Positions 34,043 to 43,603 of a stretch of 64,000 nucleotides of DNA are shown here, one piece after another (position 1 is the stretch's first letter; each line of letters opens with the position of its first letter). Below the pieces are notes generated by a model that did not search any database, was not told the origin of the DNA, and saw nothing but the letters and a program-made list of their open reading frames with translations. This DNA is from Pseudomonas sp. R76. GTDB taxonomy: Bacteria; Pseudomonadota; Gammaproteobacteria; Pseudomonadales; Pseudomonadaceae. Made by a program: the position numbers and the translations under genes. The stretch covers positions 5,456,001-5,520,000 of the forward strand of contig NZ_CP019428.1 in assembly GCF_009834565.1 (NCBI RefSeq), given 5' to 3'.

Positions 34043-35011
34043 GTGACGGACCCGAATAAACTGCGCGCCCATGAGCTGGCTCATGAGGTGTTGCAAGACA
34101 CGGCCATGGACCAAGCCCTCGATTGGCTGATCGCCTTGCAGTGCCCGCAACCCGGGCAGCAGGCGGAGTTCGACGCCTGGCTGGCCGCTGACCCGACGCA
34201 TGCCCACGCTTTCAACAAAGCCCAGGCCGCCTGGGGTGGCGCGCCCGTGCACAGTGCCGCCGTGGCCCTGGCTGCGCCGCGCAAGCCGAGCGCCTGGCGC
34301 CGGGTCAAGCCGCATTGGAAACCATTGGCCACCGCCGCCGTGCTGCTGATCGGCCTGTTCAGCTTCAGCAACCTGCCCGTACGCCTGCAAGCCGACCACC
34401 TCACCGTGGTCGGCGAACGCCAGCGCCTGCAATTGGACGATGGCGCCAAAGTGCTGCTGAACACCAACTCGGCGTTTTCCAGCAGCATCAAGGACCACCA
34501 GCGCGTCGCCCGCCTGTATCAGGGCGAGGCGTTTTTCGAGATAGCCCCCAACCGTGGCCTGCCGCTGGAGATCGACGCCGGCCCGGTGCGTGCCAGCGTG
34601 CGTGACACCGACTTCGCCGTGCGTTACCTCAACGGTGAAGCGCAAGTGCAGGTGCAGCGTGGTGATGTCGACCTGAGCAACACTTTCGACGATGCCCGCG
34701 TGCGCCTGCGCGCTGGCGAGAGTATCCGCATCGGCCCCAAGGGCTTCGGCCAACCCGCCAAGCTGGATGTGAGCAAGGATCTGGCCTGGGTCCAGGGCCG
34801 CCTGGTGTTTGAAAATTGCCCGATGAGCGAAGTGCTGGCCGAGCTGCGCCGTTATTACCCCGGCTGGATCGTCAACACCAACGACAAGCTGGCCAGCGTG
34901 GCCGTCACCGGCAACTACCGCCTCGACCAGCCGCTGGACGTGGTGCGCTCACTGGCACACATCACCTCGGCCAAGCTCTCGGAATACCCGGCGCTGGTCA
35001 TCCTGAACTAA
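34043..35011 (+). CDS. hxuR: FecR-like anti-sigma factor
   Basis: 322 residues. An N-terminal DUF4880 sigma-binding domain (ALDWLIALQCPQPGQQAEFDAWLAADPTHAHAF), one membrane helix (about 94-111, PLATAAVLLIGLFSFSNL) and a periplasmic FecR domain (DDGAKVLLNTNSAFSS ... RLYQGEAFFEI ... RAGESIRIG) with a C-terminal STN-like LVFENCPMSEVLAELRRYYPGW segment. It relays receptor occupancy to the sigma factor. GTG start with GAGGA 5 bases upstream, 72 bases after the sigma gene. Confidence 0.9.
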   Translation: MTDPNKLRAHELAHEVLQDTAMDQALDWLIALQCPQPGQQAEFDAWLAADPTHAHAFNKAQAAWGGAPVHSAAVALAAPRKPSAWRRVKPHWKPLATAAVLLIGLFSFSNLPVRLQADHLTVVGERQRLQLDDGAKVLLNTNSAFSSSIKDHQRVARLYQGEAFFEIAPNRGLPLEIDAGPVRASVRDTDFAVRYLNGEAQVQVQRGDVDLSNTFDDARVRLRAGESIRIGPKGFGQPAKLDVSKDLAWVQGRLVFENCPMSEVLAELRRYYPGWIVNTNDKLASVAVTGNYRLDQPLDVVRSLAHITSAKLSEYPALVILN

Positions 35012-35029
35012 ATGAGAATTATTTTTACT
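35011..35029 (+). promoter_or_regulatory. Possible second Fur-box-like site before the receptor gene
   Basis: AATGAGAATTATTTTTACT, rich in the NATWAT hexamers recognised by Fur, 99 bases upstream of the receptor start. The match is weaker than the site at 33409. The same interval must also contain the ECF-sigma-dependent promoter. Confidence 0.4.
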
Positions 35030-35127
35030 CGATGTTAACCGGCGGTACGTCTCGTTATAGCCAATGCAACTGATTCCTATTTGATTCGGTTCGCAACTAT
35101 AAGATTCGTACCTCCGGAGCGCTCTCG

Positions 35128-37692
35128 ATGTCCTCTCGTTTCAACCGCCGGTCTTCTTCGCCCGTCCTGTCCTTGCTGACCGCCGCCATCCTGCTGGCCA
35201 GCGCGCCGGCCATGGCCGCCACGGCCGCCGAGCCGGTCGCCCGCAGCCACGGCAACTACAACTTCAGCATCGAGCAGCAGCCACTGGTCTCGGCACTCAA
35301 CGCCTTTACCCGCGTGACCGGCTGGCAAGTCGGCCTGCCGGCAGAGCTGGGCCAGGGTGTGTCATCCCCTGGCGTGCGCGGCCCGCTGTCGCCGGAAAAA
35401 GCCCTGGACCGGCTGTTGGTGGGGACCAACCTGAGCTACCGCAAACTGGGCAATAACAACATCGTGCTGGAAAAACGCGCCGCAGGCAGCGTGCTCAACC
35501 TGCAACAGGTGACCATCAGCGCCACGCGCAACGAGCAGGCCGTCGACAGCGTGCCGAGCACCGTCACCGTGCATGATCGCCAGGAACTGGACCGCCAGAA
35601 CGTCAACACCATCCGTGAACTGGTGCGCTACGAGCCCAACGTATCAGTCGGCGGCGCCGGCACGCGCGCCAGCAACGCGGGCTACAACATTCGCGGCATC
35701 GACGGCGACCGCATCCTCACGCAGGTGGACGGCGTCGAAGTGCCGGATAACTTCTTCAACGGCCCCTACGCCAAGACGCGCCGCAACTACGTCGACCCGG
35801 AAATCGTCAAGCGCGTGGAAATCCTGCGTGGCCCGGCCTCGGCCTTGTACGGCAGCAGCGCGATTGGCGGCGCGGTGAGTTACTTCACCCTCGACCCGGA
35901 CGACATCATCAAGCCCGGCCAGGATGTCGGCGCCCGCCTGAAAACCGGCTACAGCTCTGCTGACGACAGCTGGCTGACCTCCGGCACCGTCGCCGGACGC
36001 GTGCAGGACTTCGACGGTTTGCTGCACCTGAGCCAGCGCAATGGCCACGAAATGGAGTCCTACGACGGCAACAACGCCACCGGCCTGGCCCGCACCGGCG
36101 CCAACCCGGAAGACGCGCGCACCACCAATATCCTCGCCAAGCTGGGCTGGAATTATGGCGATGACAACCGCCTGGGCCTGACCTACGAGAAGTTCAAGGA
36201 TGATCGCGACGTCGACTTGAAAAACGCCGTGGGCGGGCCGTTCGTTGGTGGTCGAGGCTTCAACTTCTATCGCGGCCGTTCGGGTAACGACACCATCACC
36301 CGTGAGCGCTTCGGAATCGAAAACCGCTTCGCGCTCGATTCGCCGATTGCCGATCAGATCAAAACCAGCCTCAATTACCAGATCGCCAAGACCGACCAGA
36401 CGACTGCCGAGATCTACCAACCGTCGCGTCGCGTATTGCGCACTCGCGAAACCCTGTACGAAGAAAAGCAGTGGGTCTTCGACGCCCAATTGGACAAAGC
36501 CTTCAGCCTCGGTGAAACCGATCACCAAGTGACCTACGGCACCACACTCAAGCAGCAGAAAGTCACCGGCTCCCGGGAAGGTGCCGCGACGTGCCTGGCG
36601 GTCGGCGGGGGTTGCACGGCTATCGGCGCGCCCAGCCCTTCTGCCAGCGACAGCGTGAAAAAATCCAGCGATTTCCCGGACCCGACCATCAACACCTACT
36701 CGCTGTTCGCCCAGGACCAGATCACCTGGAACAAATGGACCTTCCTGCCCGCCGTGCGCTACGACTACACCCAACTCAAGCCCAAGCTGACCCAGGAGTT
36801 CCTCAACACCGTAAACCCGACCGGCGCCTACCCGGTCAGCGACAAGGAAAAAACCTGGCACCGTGTGACGCCCAAGTTCGGCCTGACCTATGCCCTGACC
36901 GACCAATACACCTGGTTCGGTCAATACGCCGAGGGCTTCCGCACCCCGTCGGCCAAGGCGCTGTATGGTCGCTTTGAAAACCTCAACCTGGGCTACACCG
37001 TCGAGCCGAACCCGAACCTCAAGCCGGAAACCAGCAAGGGCATCGAAACCGGGATTCGCGGCAATTTCGACGAAGGTTCCTTCGACATCGCGGTGTTCTA
37101 CAACAAGTACCGTGACTTTATCGACGAAGACGCCTCGGTCGCCGGCGGCGATATCCAAACCTTCGAAGCCAACAACATCAAGCACGCCACCATCAAGGGG
37201 ATTGAAGCCAAGGGCCGCCTGAACCTCGACGCCTTCGGCGCACCGCAAGGCCTCTACACCCAGGGTTCGGTCGGCTACACCTACGGCCGCAACGACGACA
37301 ACGGCGAGCCACTCAACAGAGTCAACCCGCTTAAAGGCGTGTTCGGCCTGGGCTACGAGCAAGAGCAATACGGCGCACTGGTCAGCTGGACGCTGGTGAA
37401 GAAACAGAAACGCGTCGACAGCACCACCTTCCACGCACCGGATGGCAGCACCAGCGCCCCGTTCAAAACCCCAGGCTTCGGCATCGTCGACCTGACCGGC
37501 TACTACAAGGTCACCAACGACGTGACCATCAACGGCGGCCTCTACAACCTCACCGACAAGAAGTACTGGAACTGGGATGACGTGCGCAGCTACGACGGCG
37601 TCGGCGAAGCGGGTGTGACCGCGCCGGCCAACCTCGACCGCCTGACCCAGCCGGGCCGCAACTTTGCGATCAACCTGATCTGGGACATCTGA
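35128..37692 (+). CDS. hxuA: TonB-dependent heme/hemoglobin-type receptor with signalling domain
   Basis: 854 residues. Signal peptide (about 1-30, ending APAMA), a secretin/TonB short N-terminal signalling domain (about 43-110), a TonB-box-like stretch before ISATR (about 127-135), a plug (IRELVRYEPNVSVGG ... RGIDGDRILTQVDGV ... VEILRGPASALYGSSAIGGAVSYFT) and a C-terminal beta barrel ending NLIWDI. The length and domain order match P. aeruginosa HxuA. The FRxP and NPNL boxes of heme receptors are present, but the segment between them lacks the usual His. Position after sigma and anti-sigma genes and before heme oxygenase supports heme uptake. Confidence 0.87.
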   Translation: MSSRFNRRSSSPVLSLLTAAILLASAPAMAATAAEPVARSHGNYNFSIEQQPLVSALNAFTRVTGWQVGLPAELGQGVSSPGVRGPLSPEKALDRLLVGTNLSYRKLGNNNIVLEKRAAGSVLNLQQVTISATRNEQAVDSVPSTVTVHDRQELDRQNVNTIRELVRYEPNVSVGGAGTRASNAGYNIRGIDGDRILTQVDGVEVPDNFFNGPYAKTRRNYVDPEIVKRVEILRGPASALYGSSAIGGAVSYFTLDPDDIIKPGQDVGARLKTGYSSADDSWLTSGTVAGRVQDFDGLLHLSQRNGHEMESYDGNNATGLARTGANPEDARTTNILAKLGWNYGDDNRLGLTYEKFKDDRDVDLKNAVGGPFVGGRGFNFYRGRSGNDTITRERFGIENRFALDSPIADQIKTSLNYQIAKTDQTTAEIYQPSRRVLRTRETLYEEKQWVFDAQLDKAFSLGETDHQVTYGTTLKQQKVTGSREGAATCLAVGGGCTAIGAPSPSASDSVKKSSDFPDPTINTYSLFAQDQITWNKWTFLPAVRYDYTQLKPKLTQEFLNTVNPTGAYPVSDKEKTWHRVTPKFGLTYALTDQYTWFGQYAEGFRTPSAKALYGRFENLNLGYTVEPNPNLKPETSKGIETGIRGNFDEGSFDIAVFYNKYRDFIDEDASVAGGDIQTFEANNIKHATIKGIEAKGRLNLDAFGAPQGLYTQGSVGYTYGRNDDNGEPLNRVNPLKGVFGLGYEQEQYGALVSWTLVKKQKRVDSTTFHAPDGSTSAPFKTPGFGIVDLTGYYKVTNDVTINGGLYNLTDKKYWNWDDVRSYDGVGEAGVTAPANLDRLTQPGRNFAINLIWDI

Positions 37693-37717
37693 TCGCGCTT
37701 GCCCCAAATGCCGCCCT

Positions 37718-37759
37718 CCTCACCTCGCCGGAATTTCAGCGGCGAGGTGAGGATTTTTT
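37718..37759 (+). terminator. Rho-independent terminator after the receptor gene
   Basis: A 13-bp perfect stem (CCTCACCTCGCCG / CGGCGAGGTGAGG) followed by ATTTTTTA, 25 bases after the stop. It separates the receptor transcript from heme oxygenase, which therefore probably has its own promoter. Confidence 0.92.
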
Positions 37760-37843
37760 ACTGTGCCGCGTCTTCTTGTTCGTCTAGTTGATAACAGCTC
37801 TCTTTAGGGCACCCAGGCGCTACTCTTCTCAAGGACTTTTTCG

Positions 37844-38452
37844 ATGACCGCTTCTCCTACCGCAGAACGCCCAAGCCTGCGCTCCCAGCGCCTGAACCAA
37901 ATCACCAACGCGCCCCACACCAAGCTCGATGCGCTGGTCAAAGCCCACGCCCCGTTCGAAACCCAAGCCAACTTCGCCCGCTTCGTGGTCGCGCAATACC
38001 TGTTCCAGTCGGAACTGGTGGCGCTGTACAACGACCCTGAGTTGATCAAGATCGTCCCGGACCTGGCCGAGCGCTGCCGCGCCGAAGCCGCCAAGCTGGA
38101 CCTGGGCGACCTGGACACCGAAGTGCCTGCACCGGTTGCTGGCGCCGTGAAGAACCCGAGCAAGGCCGAAGCCCTGGGTTGGCTGTTCGTGTCTGAAGGC
38201 TCCAAGCTGGGCGCTGCCTTCCTGATCAAGCGCGCCGTGGGCCTGGGCCTGAGCGAAACCTTCGGCGCCCGCCACCTCGGCGAGCCGGCCGGTGGCCGTG
38301 CTGAAGGCTGGAAAAGCTTTACCCGCACCCTCGACGGCCTTGAGTTCAGCGCCGAAGAAGAAGCGGCGGTAGAAAAAGGTGCAATCGACGCGTTTGTGCG
38401 CTTCACCGTGCTGCTGGAACAGGCGTACGCTAGCGCGCCTGAATTGGCGTAA
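37844..38452 (+). CDS. hemO: Heme oxygenase, PigA/HemO type
   Basis: Cleaves cytosolic heme to biliverdin, CO and iron. 202 residues, close to P. aeruginosa PigA: LRSQRLNQITNAPHTKLDALV places the proximal ligand at His25, FARFVVAQYLFQSELVALY follows, and the distal-helix EALGWLFVSEGSKLGAAFLIKRA (about 108-130) and FGARHLGEPAGGRAEGWKSF are intact. AAGGA lies 7 bases before the ATG. Located directly after the heme receptor but beyond its terminator. Confidence 0.94.
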   Translation: MTASPTAERPSLRSQRLNQITNAPHTKLDALVKAHAPFETQANFARFVVAQYLFQSELVALYNDPELIKIVPDLAERCRAEAAKLDLGDLDTEVPAPVAGAVKNPSKAEALGWLFVSEGSKLGAAFLIKRAVGLGLSETFGARHLGEPAGGRAEGWKSFTRTLDGLEFSAEEEAAVEKGAIDAFVRFTVLLEQAYASAPELA

Positions 38453-38477
38453 ATGTTCCGATAAACACTGGCTCAAT

Positions 38478-38564
38478 GTGGGAGCTGGCTTGCCTGCGAT
38501 GGCGGACTGCCTGTCTACACATAGGTGCCTGGCCCACCGCTATCGCAGGCAAGCCAGCTCCCAC
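38478..38564. repeat. REP pair (outward-facing, CAGGCAAG subtype)
   Basis: GTGGGAGCTGGCTTGCCTGC and its complement about 40 bases on, between hemO and the DUF454 gene. Confidence 0.9.
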
Positions 38565-38622
38565 AGTTGAGCGCATTTCAGTTCGGATAATGTGTAAACC
38601 CTCCCAGCAGATAAGCGTCAGC

Positions 38623-39024
38623 ATGCCCGGCAAAACCCAATCCACCTCAAAAATCGCCCAGCTCCTCTTCGGCCTGCTGGCCTACGTCAGCCTGGGCATT
38701 GGGTTGGTGGCGATTGTGATACCGGGTTTGCCCACCACTGAATTCATCCTGCTCGCCGCCTGGGCCGCGACCAAAAGCTCGCCGCGCCTGAGTGCCTGGC
38801 TGGAAAACCACCGCCTGTTCGGCCCGATCCTGTTCAATTGGCGCAACGGCAAGATCATCGCGCGCCGTGCCAAAGTCAGCGCCACCCTGAGCATGCTGCT
38901 GTGCGCCGGCTTGATGCTGGTGATGCTCGATCACGGCTGGCCGATCTACCTGGCGATTGCCGGAATGAGCCTGGGCAACCTGTGGATCTGGTCACGCCCG
39001 GAACGGCTCGCAACGCCCGTATAA
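38623..39024 (+). CDS. DUF454 (YbaN-like) inner-membrane protein
   Basis: 133 residues. The family signature LGIGLVAIVIPGLPTTEFILLAAWAATKSSPRLSAWLENHRLFGPILFNWRNGKII is clear, flanked by membrane helices; two more follow (ATLSMLLCAGLMLVML and GWPIYLAIAGMSLGNLWIW). Function unknown. YbaN-like genes are often found near heme or iron uptake genes, which fits this position. The start codon is uncertain (38590 is an alternative) because no clear ribosome-binding site is seen. Confidence 0.85.
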   Translation: MPGKTQSTSKIAQLLFGLLAYVSLGIGLVAIVIPGLPTTEFILLAAWAATKSSPRLSAWLENHRLFGPILFNWRNGKIIARRAKVSATLSMLLCAGLMLVMLDHGWPIYLAIAGMSLGNLWIWSRPERLATPV

Positions 39025-39164
39025 CGCGGCGTGTAGTCTTTTACCTACCGCTCATCGCCTGCCCCTCATGAAACATCTAGTTACGCCGATGTTCCGGACA
39101 TAAGCGCCGAATGGACTTGGCTCGCCCTGCTTGCAGGTCAACAAGTCCAATCGCGAGTGAACCT

Positions 39165-41303
39165 ATGTTCGACACCCTCTCTATCCGCTTGAAAATCGTG
39201 CTGCTGTCGGGCCTCTGCCTGGTTGGGGTGATCGCGCTGATCGTCGGCGTCAACCTCTACGAGGCCGACCAGAACAACCGCATGGTCAGCGAATCCAGCT
39301 CGCGCATGCTCACCACCAGTGTGCAGAACCTGTTGCAGGCCAAGGCCGGCGAACAGGCCGTACAGCTGCAGAAAACCTTTGGCGAAAGCCTGGTGGCGAT
39401 CACAGCATTGGCCGACCAGATCAAAGGCCTGCGCACCACAGCTGCCAAACGCGGGCTGGAAGCCGGCGCACTGCGTGAAGAACTCAACCAGAGCCTCAAG
39501 ACCGCGTTCGAGCGCAACAGCAAGGTGCTGGGCATCTGGCTGTCGTTCGAACCCAATGGCCTGGATGGCAAGGACAGCGAGTTTGTCGACGACAAAGCCC
39601 GCGTCTCCAACGAAAAAGGGCGCTTCTCCAGCTACTGGAGCCGCGCCGCCGGTGAAGGCCTGAACACGGTGATGGTCGAGGAAGACCTGACCAAGACCAC
39701 GCTGAACCTCAGCGGTACGCCCTACAACATTTGGTACACCTGCCCACGGGACACGCGCAACGTTTGCCTGCTGGACCCGTATTCCGATGAAGTGGCCGGC
39801 AAGCAGGTGCTGATGACCACGATCTCGCTGCCGTTGATCGTCGACGGCAAGGTCATCGGCGTGGTCGGTATCGACCTGGCCCTGAATACCTTGCAAGCGG
39901 TGACGGACGCGGCACAAAAAGAACTGTTCGACGGTGCGGCGCATCTGGAGATTCTGTCCAGCACCGGGCTGATCGCGGCCTACAGCGGTGAGCCCGCGCG
40001 CGTCGGTAAAAACCTGATCGACACCCTGGGCGCCGAGGGCAAGGAGATCGTGCAACTGTTGGCCAACGACACGCGCACAATCCGCGAGCAAGATGACACG
40101 ATCCGCGCCGTGTACCCGGTCAAGCCAATTGCCGACGCCAAGTCCTGGGGCATCGTGATCAAACTGCCGAAAACCGTGATGCTGGCCGACACCTTGAAAC
40201 TGCAAGGCGTACTCGACAAAGCCCAGGCGGCCGGCATGCTCAAGGCGTTGCTGGTCGGCGCCACGGCCGCCTTGCTGGGCTTATTGCTGATCTGGCTGAC
40301 CGCCACCGGCGTGACCCGCCCGATCAATACCGTGGCGGCGATGCTGAAGAATATCGCCAGCGGCGAAGGCGACCTCACCCAGCGCCTGACCTACTCGAAG
40401 AAAGACGAACTGGGCGAGCTGGCCAACTGGTTCAACCGTTTCCTCGACAAGCTGCAACCGACCATCGCGCAGATCAAGCAAAGCATCACCGAGGCGCGTG
40501 GCACGGCGGATCAGTCTTCGGCCATCGCACGCCAGACCAGTGAAGGCATGCAGGTGCAGTTCCGCGAAATCGACCAGGTCGCCACCGCGTCCAACGAAAT
40601 GAGCGCCACCGCCCACGACGTCGCCAACAGCGCCTCCAATGCCGCCAGCGCGGCGCGCGGTGCGGACCAGTCGGCGCGTGACGGCATGGCGATCATTGAA
40701 CAGAGCACCCGCGACATCACCACCCTCGCCGAAGAAGTCAGCAAAGCCGTAGGCGAAGTTGAAGCCCTGGCGGTGAACAGCGAGCAGATTGGCTCGGTGC
40801 TGGAAGTGATCCGCAGCATTGCCGAGCAGACCAACCTGTTGGCGCTCAACGCCGCCATCGAAGCAGCGCGCGCCGGGGAAAGCGGGCGTGGTTTTGCGGT
40901 GGTGGCCGACGAAGTGCGCAACCTGGCCAAACGCACCCAGGATTCGGTGGAAGAAATTCGCCTGGTGATCGAGCGCATCCAAAGCGGCACCCGCGGGGTG
41001 GTGGCGACCATGCATTCCAGCCAACACCAGGCCCAGAGCAACGCCGGGCAGATCCATCAAGCCGTGCAAGCGCTGGGCAAGATCAGCGATGCAGTGACGG
41101 TGATCAGCGACATGAACCTGCAAATCGCCAGCGCCGCCGAGCAGCAAAGCGCCGTGGCTGAAGAGGTCAATCGCAATGTGTCGGCGATCCGCACCGTGAC
41201 CGAAACCCTCACCGGCCAGGCCACCGAGTCGGCGGCCATCAGCAGCCAGTTGAATGCCCTGGCCAGCCAGCAGATGAAGCTGATGGATCAGTTCAAGGTG
41301 TAA
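39165..41303 (+). CDS. Methyl-accepting chemotaxis protein with dCACHE ligand domain
   Basis: 712 residues, starting [11 protein letters not shown]. Helix 1 (about 10-32), a periplasmic dCACHE domain of about 320 residues ([21 protein letters not shown] ... [13 protein letters not shown] ... [25 protein letters not shown]), helix 2 ([22 protein letters not shown]), HAMP ([13 protein letters not shown]) and a signalling domain with the tip [20 protein letters not shown]. No C-terminal pentapeptide. The ligand motif differs from the amino-acid receptor at the start of the window, so a different attractant is likely, but I cannot name it. Confidence 0.93.
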   Translation: MFDTLSIRLKIVLLSGLCLVGVIALIVGVNLYEADQNNRMVSESSSRMLTTSVQNLLQAKAGEQAVQLQKTFGESLVAITALADQIKGLRTTAAKRGLEAGALREELNQSLKTAFERNSKVLGIWLSFEPNGLDGKDSEFVDDKARVSNEKGRFSSYWSRAAGEGLNTVMVEEDLTKTTLNLSGTPYNIWYTCPRDTRNVCLLDPYSDEVAGKQVLMTTISLPLIVDGKVIGVVGIDLALNTLQAVTDAAQKELFDGAAHLEILSSTGLIAAYSGEPARVGKNLIDTLGAEGKEIVQLLANDTRTIREQDDTIRAVYPVKPIADAKSWGIVIKLPKTVMLADTLKLQGVLDKAQAAGMLKALLVGATAALLGLLLIWLTATGVTRPINTVAAMLKNIASGEGDLTQRLTYSKKDELGELANWFNRFLDKLQPTIAQIKQSITEARGTADQSSAIARQTSEGMQVQFREIDQVATASNEMSATAHDVANSASNAASAARGADQSARDGMAIIEQSTRDITTLAEEVSKAVGEVEALAVNSEQIGSVLEVIRSIAEQTNLLALNAAIEAARAGESGRGFAVVADEVRNLAKRTQDSVEEIRLVIERIQSGTRGVVATMHSSQHQAQSNAGQIHQAVQALGKISDAVTVISDMNLQIASAAEQQSAVAEEVNRNVSAIRTVTETLTGQATESAAISSQLNALASQQMKLMDQFKV

Positions 41304-41332
41304 CACCACGCCTGAAACCCATAGAGGTCAGT

Positions 41333-41420
41333 GTGGGAGCCGGGCTTGCCCGCGATGGCGGTGGGTCAGTCCATACCTTTATGGCTGACACACCGCCATC
41401 GCGGGCAAGCCAGCTCCCAC
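41333..41420. repeat. REP pair (outward-facing, mixed CGGGC/CAGCT subtypes)
   Basis: GTGGGAGCCGGGCTTGCCCGCGAT at left and ATCGCGGGCAAGCCAGCTCCCAC at right, with an inner GGCGGTG/CACCGCC pair. Between the convergent chemoreceptor and nitroreductase genes. Confidence 0.88.
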
Positions 41421-41441
41421 ATAGAGCAGATGGGTGGTGGC

Positions 41442-42005
41442 TTAGCGGCCAGGCCACGCCTGAACAAACGCCGCCACATCCTCTTTCTGCGCAACACGCG
41501 GCGGGTTCTGCGGCGTACCCAGGTAAAGGAAGCCAATCACTTCCTCATCCGCCGTCAGCCCCAGGCCTTTCGCCACGTGGGCCGAGTAAGACAACTCCCC
41601 CGTACGCCACACCGCGCCAATCCCCTGTGCATACGCCGCCAACAGAATACCGTGGGCCGCACACGCGGCCGCCAGCAGTTGCTCGGATTTCGGCACCTTG
41701 AAATGTTCTTGCAGGCGGGCAATCACCACCACCACCAACGGTGCGCGCAGCGGGCCGTTCTGGGCTTTGTCGATGGCGGCTTGCGGGGCGTCGGCGTCCT
41801 GCAGGCGCGCCGCTTCGGCCAACAGCGTGCCCATGTGTTCGCGGGCGGCGCCTTCCACGGTGAGGAAACGCCAAGGGCGCAACTGGCCGTGGTCCGGCGC
41901 GCGCATGGCGGCGGCGAACAGCACGTCGCGCTGCTCCTGGGTCGGTGCCGGTTCCAGCAAACGCGGCACGGAAACACGGTTGAGCAAAGCGTCGAGAGCC
42001 TGCAT
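41442..42005 (-). CDS. Nitroreductase family protein, YdjA-like
   Basis: 187 residues of the small FMN-dependent nitroreductase fold: AAMRAPDHGQLRPWRFLTVEG (FMN phosphate contacts) near residue 35, VPKSEQLLAAACAAHGILLAAYAQGIGAVWRTGE in the middle, and EEVIGFLYLGTP near the end. The start at 42003-42005 has a strong GGAGG; the frame is open further upstream but runs antisense through the cytochrome gene. Divergent from the diheme cytochrome operon. Substrate unknown. Confidence 0.9.
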   Translation of the reverse strand: MQALDALLNRVSVPRLLEPAPTQEQRDVLFAAAMRAPDHGQLRPWRFLTVEGAAREHMGTLLAEAARLQDADAPQAAIDKAQNGPLRAPLVVVVIARLQEHFKVPKSEQLLAAACAAHGILLAAYAQGIGAVWRTGELSYSAHVAKGLGLTADEEVIGFLYLGTPQNPPRVAQKEDVAAFVQAWPGR

Positions 42006-42144
42006 TGGCCACCTCCAGAGAAAAATGTGCGGCCATTCTAGCGGGAATGACTCGGATTCGACCAAACGATAATTGCTCTTATTCAAACCGCCCTGCCCTG
42101 TTAGACTTTGCGACCTAATTTTCGGCCTCCGTTCAGGAATTTCG

Positions 42145-43572
42145 ATGTTCCGTTCGCTATTTCGCCTGTGCGCAGCATTGATGGCCTTGAGCCTGACGGC
42201 CTGCGATGACGCCCCACGCTTCACCAAGGCAGAGCCCGGTGAAGCGCGAGCCGGCGGCGCGACGACGGTGAACAAGCGTGACCAGAACGCGTTTTCCCTG
42301 CCCTCGGCCAACCTGGCGCCGACCCGCCGCCTGGACTTCAGTGTCGGCAACAGCTTCTTTCGCAGCCCGTGGGTGATCGCGCCGTCCACCACCACCGCGC
42401 GCGACGGCCTTGGCCCACTGTTCAACACCAACGCCTGCCAGAACTGCCATATCAAGGATGGCCGTGGCCATCCGCCGTTGCCGGACGCGCCGAATGCAGT
42501 GTCGATGCTGGTGCGACTGTCGATTCCAAATGCTGAGCCCTACGCCAAGCTCATCGAACAGCTCGGCGTAGTGCCCGAGCCGGTCTACGGCGGGCAATTG
42601 CAAGACATGGCGGTGCCGGGCGTGGCGCCGGAAGGCAAGGTGCGGGTCGACTACACGCCGGTCAACGTGACGTTCAAGGACGGCACGGTGGTCGAGTTGC
42701 GCAAGCCGGACCTGCAAATCACCCAGCTCGGCTATGGCCCGATGCATCCGGATACACTCTTCTCGGCGCGCATCGCCCCGCCAATGATTGGCCTGGGCTT
42801 GCTCGAAGCCATCAGCGACGCCGATGTGCTGCGCAACACCGACCCGAAAACCGCCGACAAAGAAGCCCTCGTCGGCCGCGCCAATTGGGTCTGGGATGAC
42901 GCCCAGCACAAAACCGTGCTCGGCCGCTTCGGCTGGAAAGCCGGGCAACCCAACCTCAATCAACAAAATGTTCACGCGTTTTCTGGTGATATGGGCCTCA
43001 CCACGTCCCTGAGACCCTTTGATGACTGCACCGACGCCCAAGTCGCCTGCAAACAGGCGCCTAACGGTAACGGCCCCGATGGCGAGCCGGAAGTCAGCGA
43101 TAACATCTTGCGCCTGGTGCTGTTCTACACCCGCAACCTGGCCGTGCCGGTGCGCCGTGGCGTCGACACGCCGCAGGTGCTGGCCGGTAAAAACCTGTTC
43201 TACCAGGCCGGTTGCCAGGGCTGTCACAAACCGACGTTCACCACGGCCGCCAACGCTGCCGAACCCGAACTGGCCAACCAAGTGATTCGCCCTTACAGCG
43301 ACCTGCTGTTGCACGACATGGGCGAAGGCCTTGCCGACCACCGCAGCGAATTCAAGGCCGGTGGCCGCGACTGGCGCACGCCGCCGTTGTGGGGCATTGG
43401 TCTGACGCAGACCGTCAGTGGCCACACCCAGTTTTTGCATGATGGCCGCGCCCGCAACCTGCTCGAAGCCGTGCTCTGGCATGGCGGTGAAGCACAGGCG
43501 GCGCAGCAGCATGTGTTGTCCTTTAATGCCGAGCAGCGTGCCGCGTTGCTGGCGTTCCTGAATTCTCTATAA
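42145..43572 (+). CDS. Diheme oxidoreductase-type (DUF1111) c-type cytochrome lipoprotein
   Basis: 475 residues. Lipobox with Cys19 followed by Asp, suggesting inner-membrane retention on the periplasmic side. Two heme motifs, C98-Q-N-C-H102 and C357-Q-G-C-H361, typical of the MauG/CcpA-like diheme family. Conserved DLLLHDMGEGLADHR and LWGIGLT near the second heme. The downstream imelysin and DUF1513 genes make this the cytochrome component of a periplasmic metal (iron)-related system seen across Pseudomonas. Confidence 0.9.
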   Translation: MFRSLFRLCAALMALSLTACDDAPRFTKAEPGEARAGGATTVNKRDQNAFSLPSANLAPTRRLDFSVGNSFFRSPWVIAPSTTTARDGLGPLFNTNACQNCHIKDGRGHPPLPDAPNAVSMLVRLSIPNAEPYAKLIEQLGVVPEPVYGGQLQDMAVPGVAPEGKVRVDYTPVNVTFKDGTVVELRKPDLQITQLGYGPMHPDTLFSARIAPPMIGLGLLEAISDADVLRNTDPKTADKEALVGRANWVWDDAQHKTVLGRFGWKAGQPNLNQQNVHAFSGDMGLTTSLRPFDDCTDAQVACKQAPNGNGPDGEPEVSDNILRLVLFYTRNLAVPVRRGVDTPQVLAGKNLFYQAGCQGCHKPTFTTAANAAEPELANQVIRPYSDLLLHDMGEGLADHRSEFKAGGRDWRTPPLWGIGLTQTVSGHTQFLHDGRARNLLEAVLWHGGEAQAAQQHVLSFNAEQRAALLAFLNSL

Positions 43573-43603
43573 GATTTGCCCCAATTACCGAAGGGAGCTC
43601 GAC

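Noticed and set aside
35644..37707. A minus-strand frame of nearly 690 codons across the TonB receptor
   Set aside because: Antisense to a confident receptor gene; the Val/Gly/Ala-rich sequence has no signature and no ribosome-binding site.
38476..38622. N-terminal extension of the DUF454 protein
   Set aside because: It again translates a REP pair, giving the same WELACLR-type peptide; not part of the protein.
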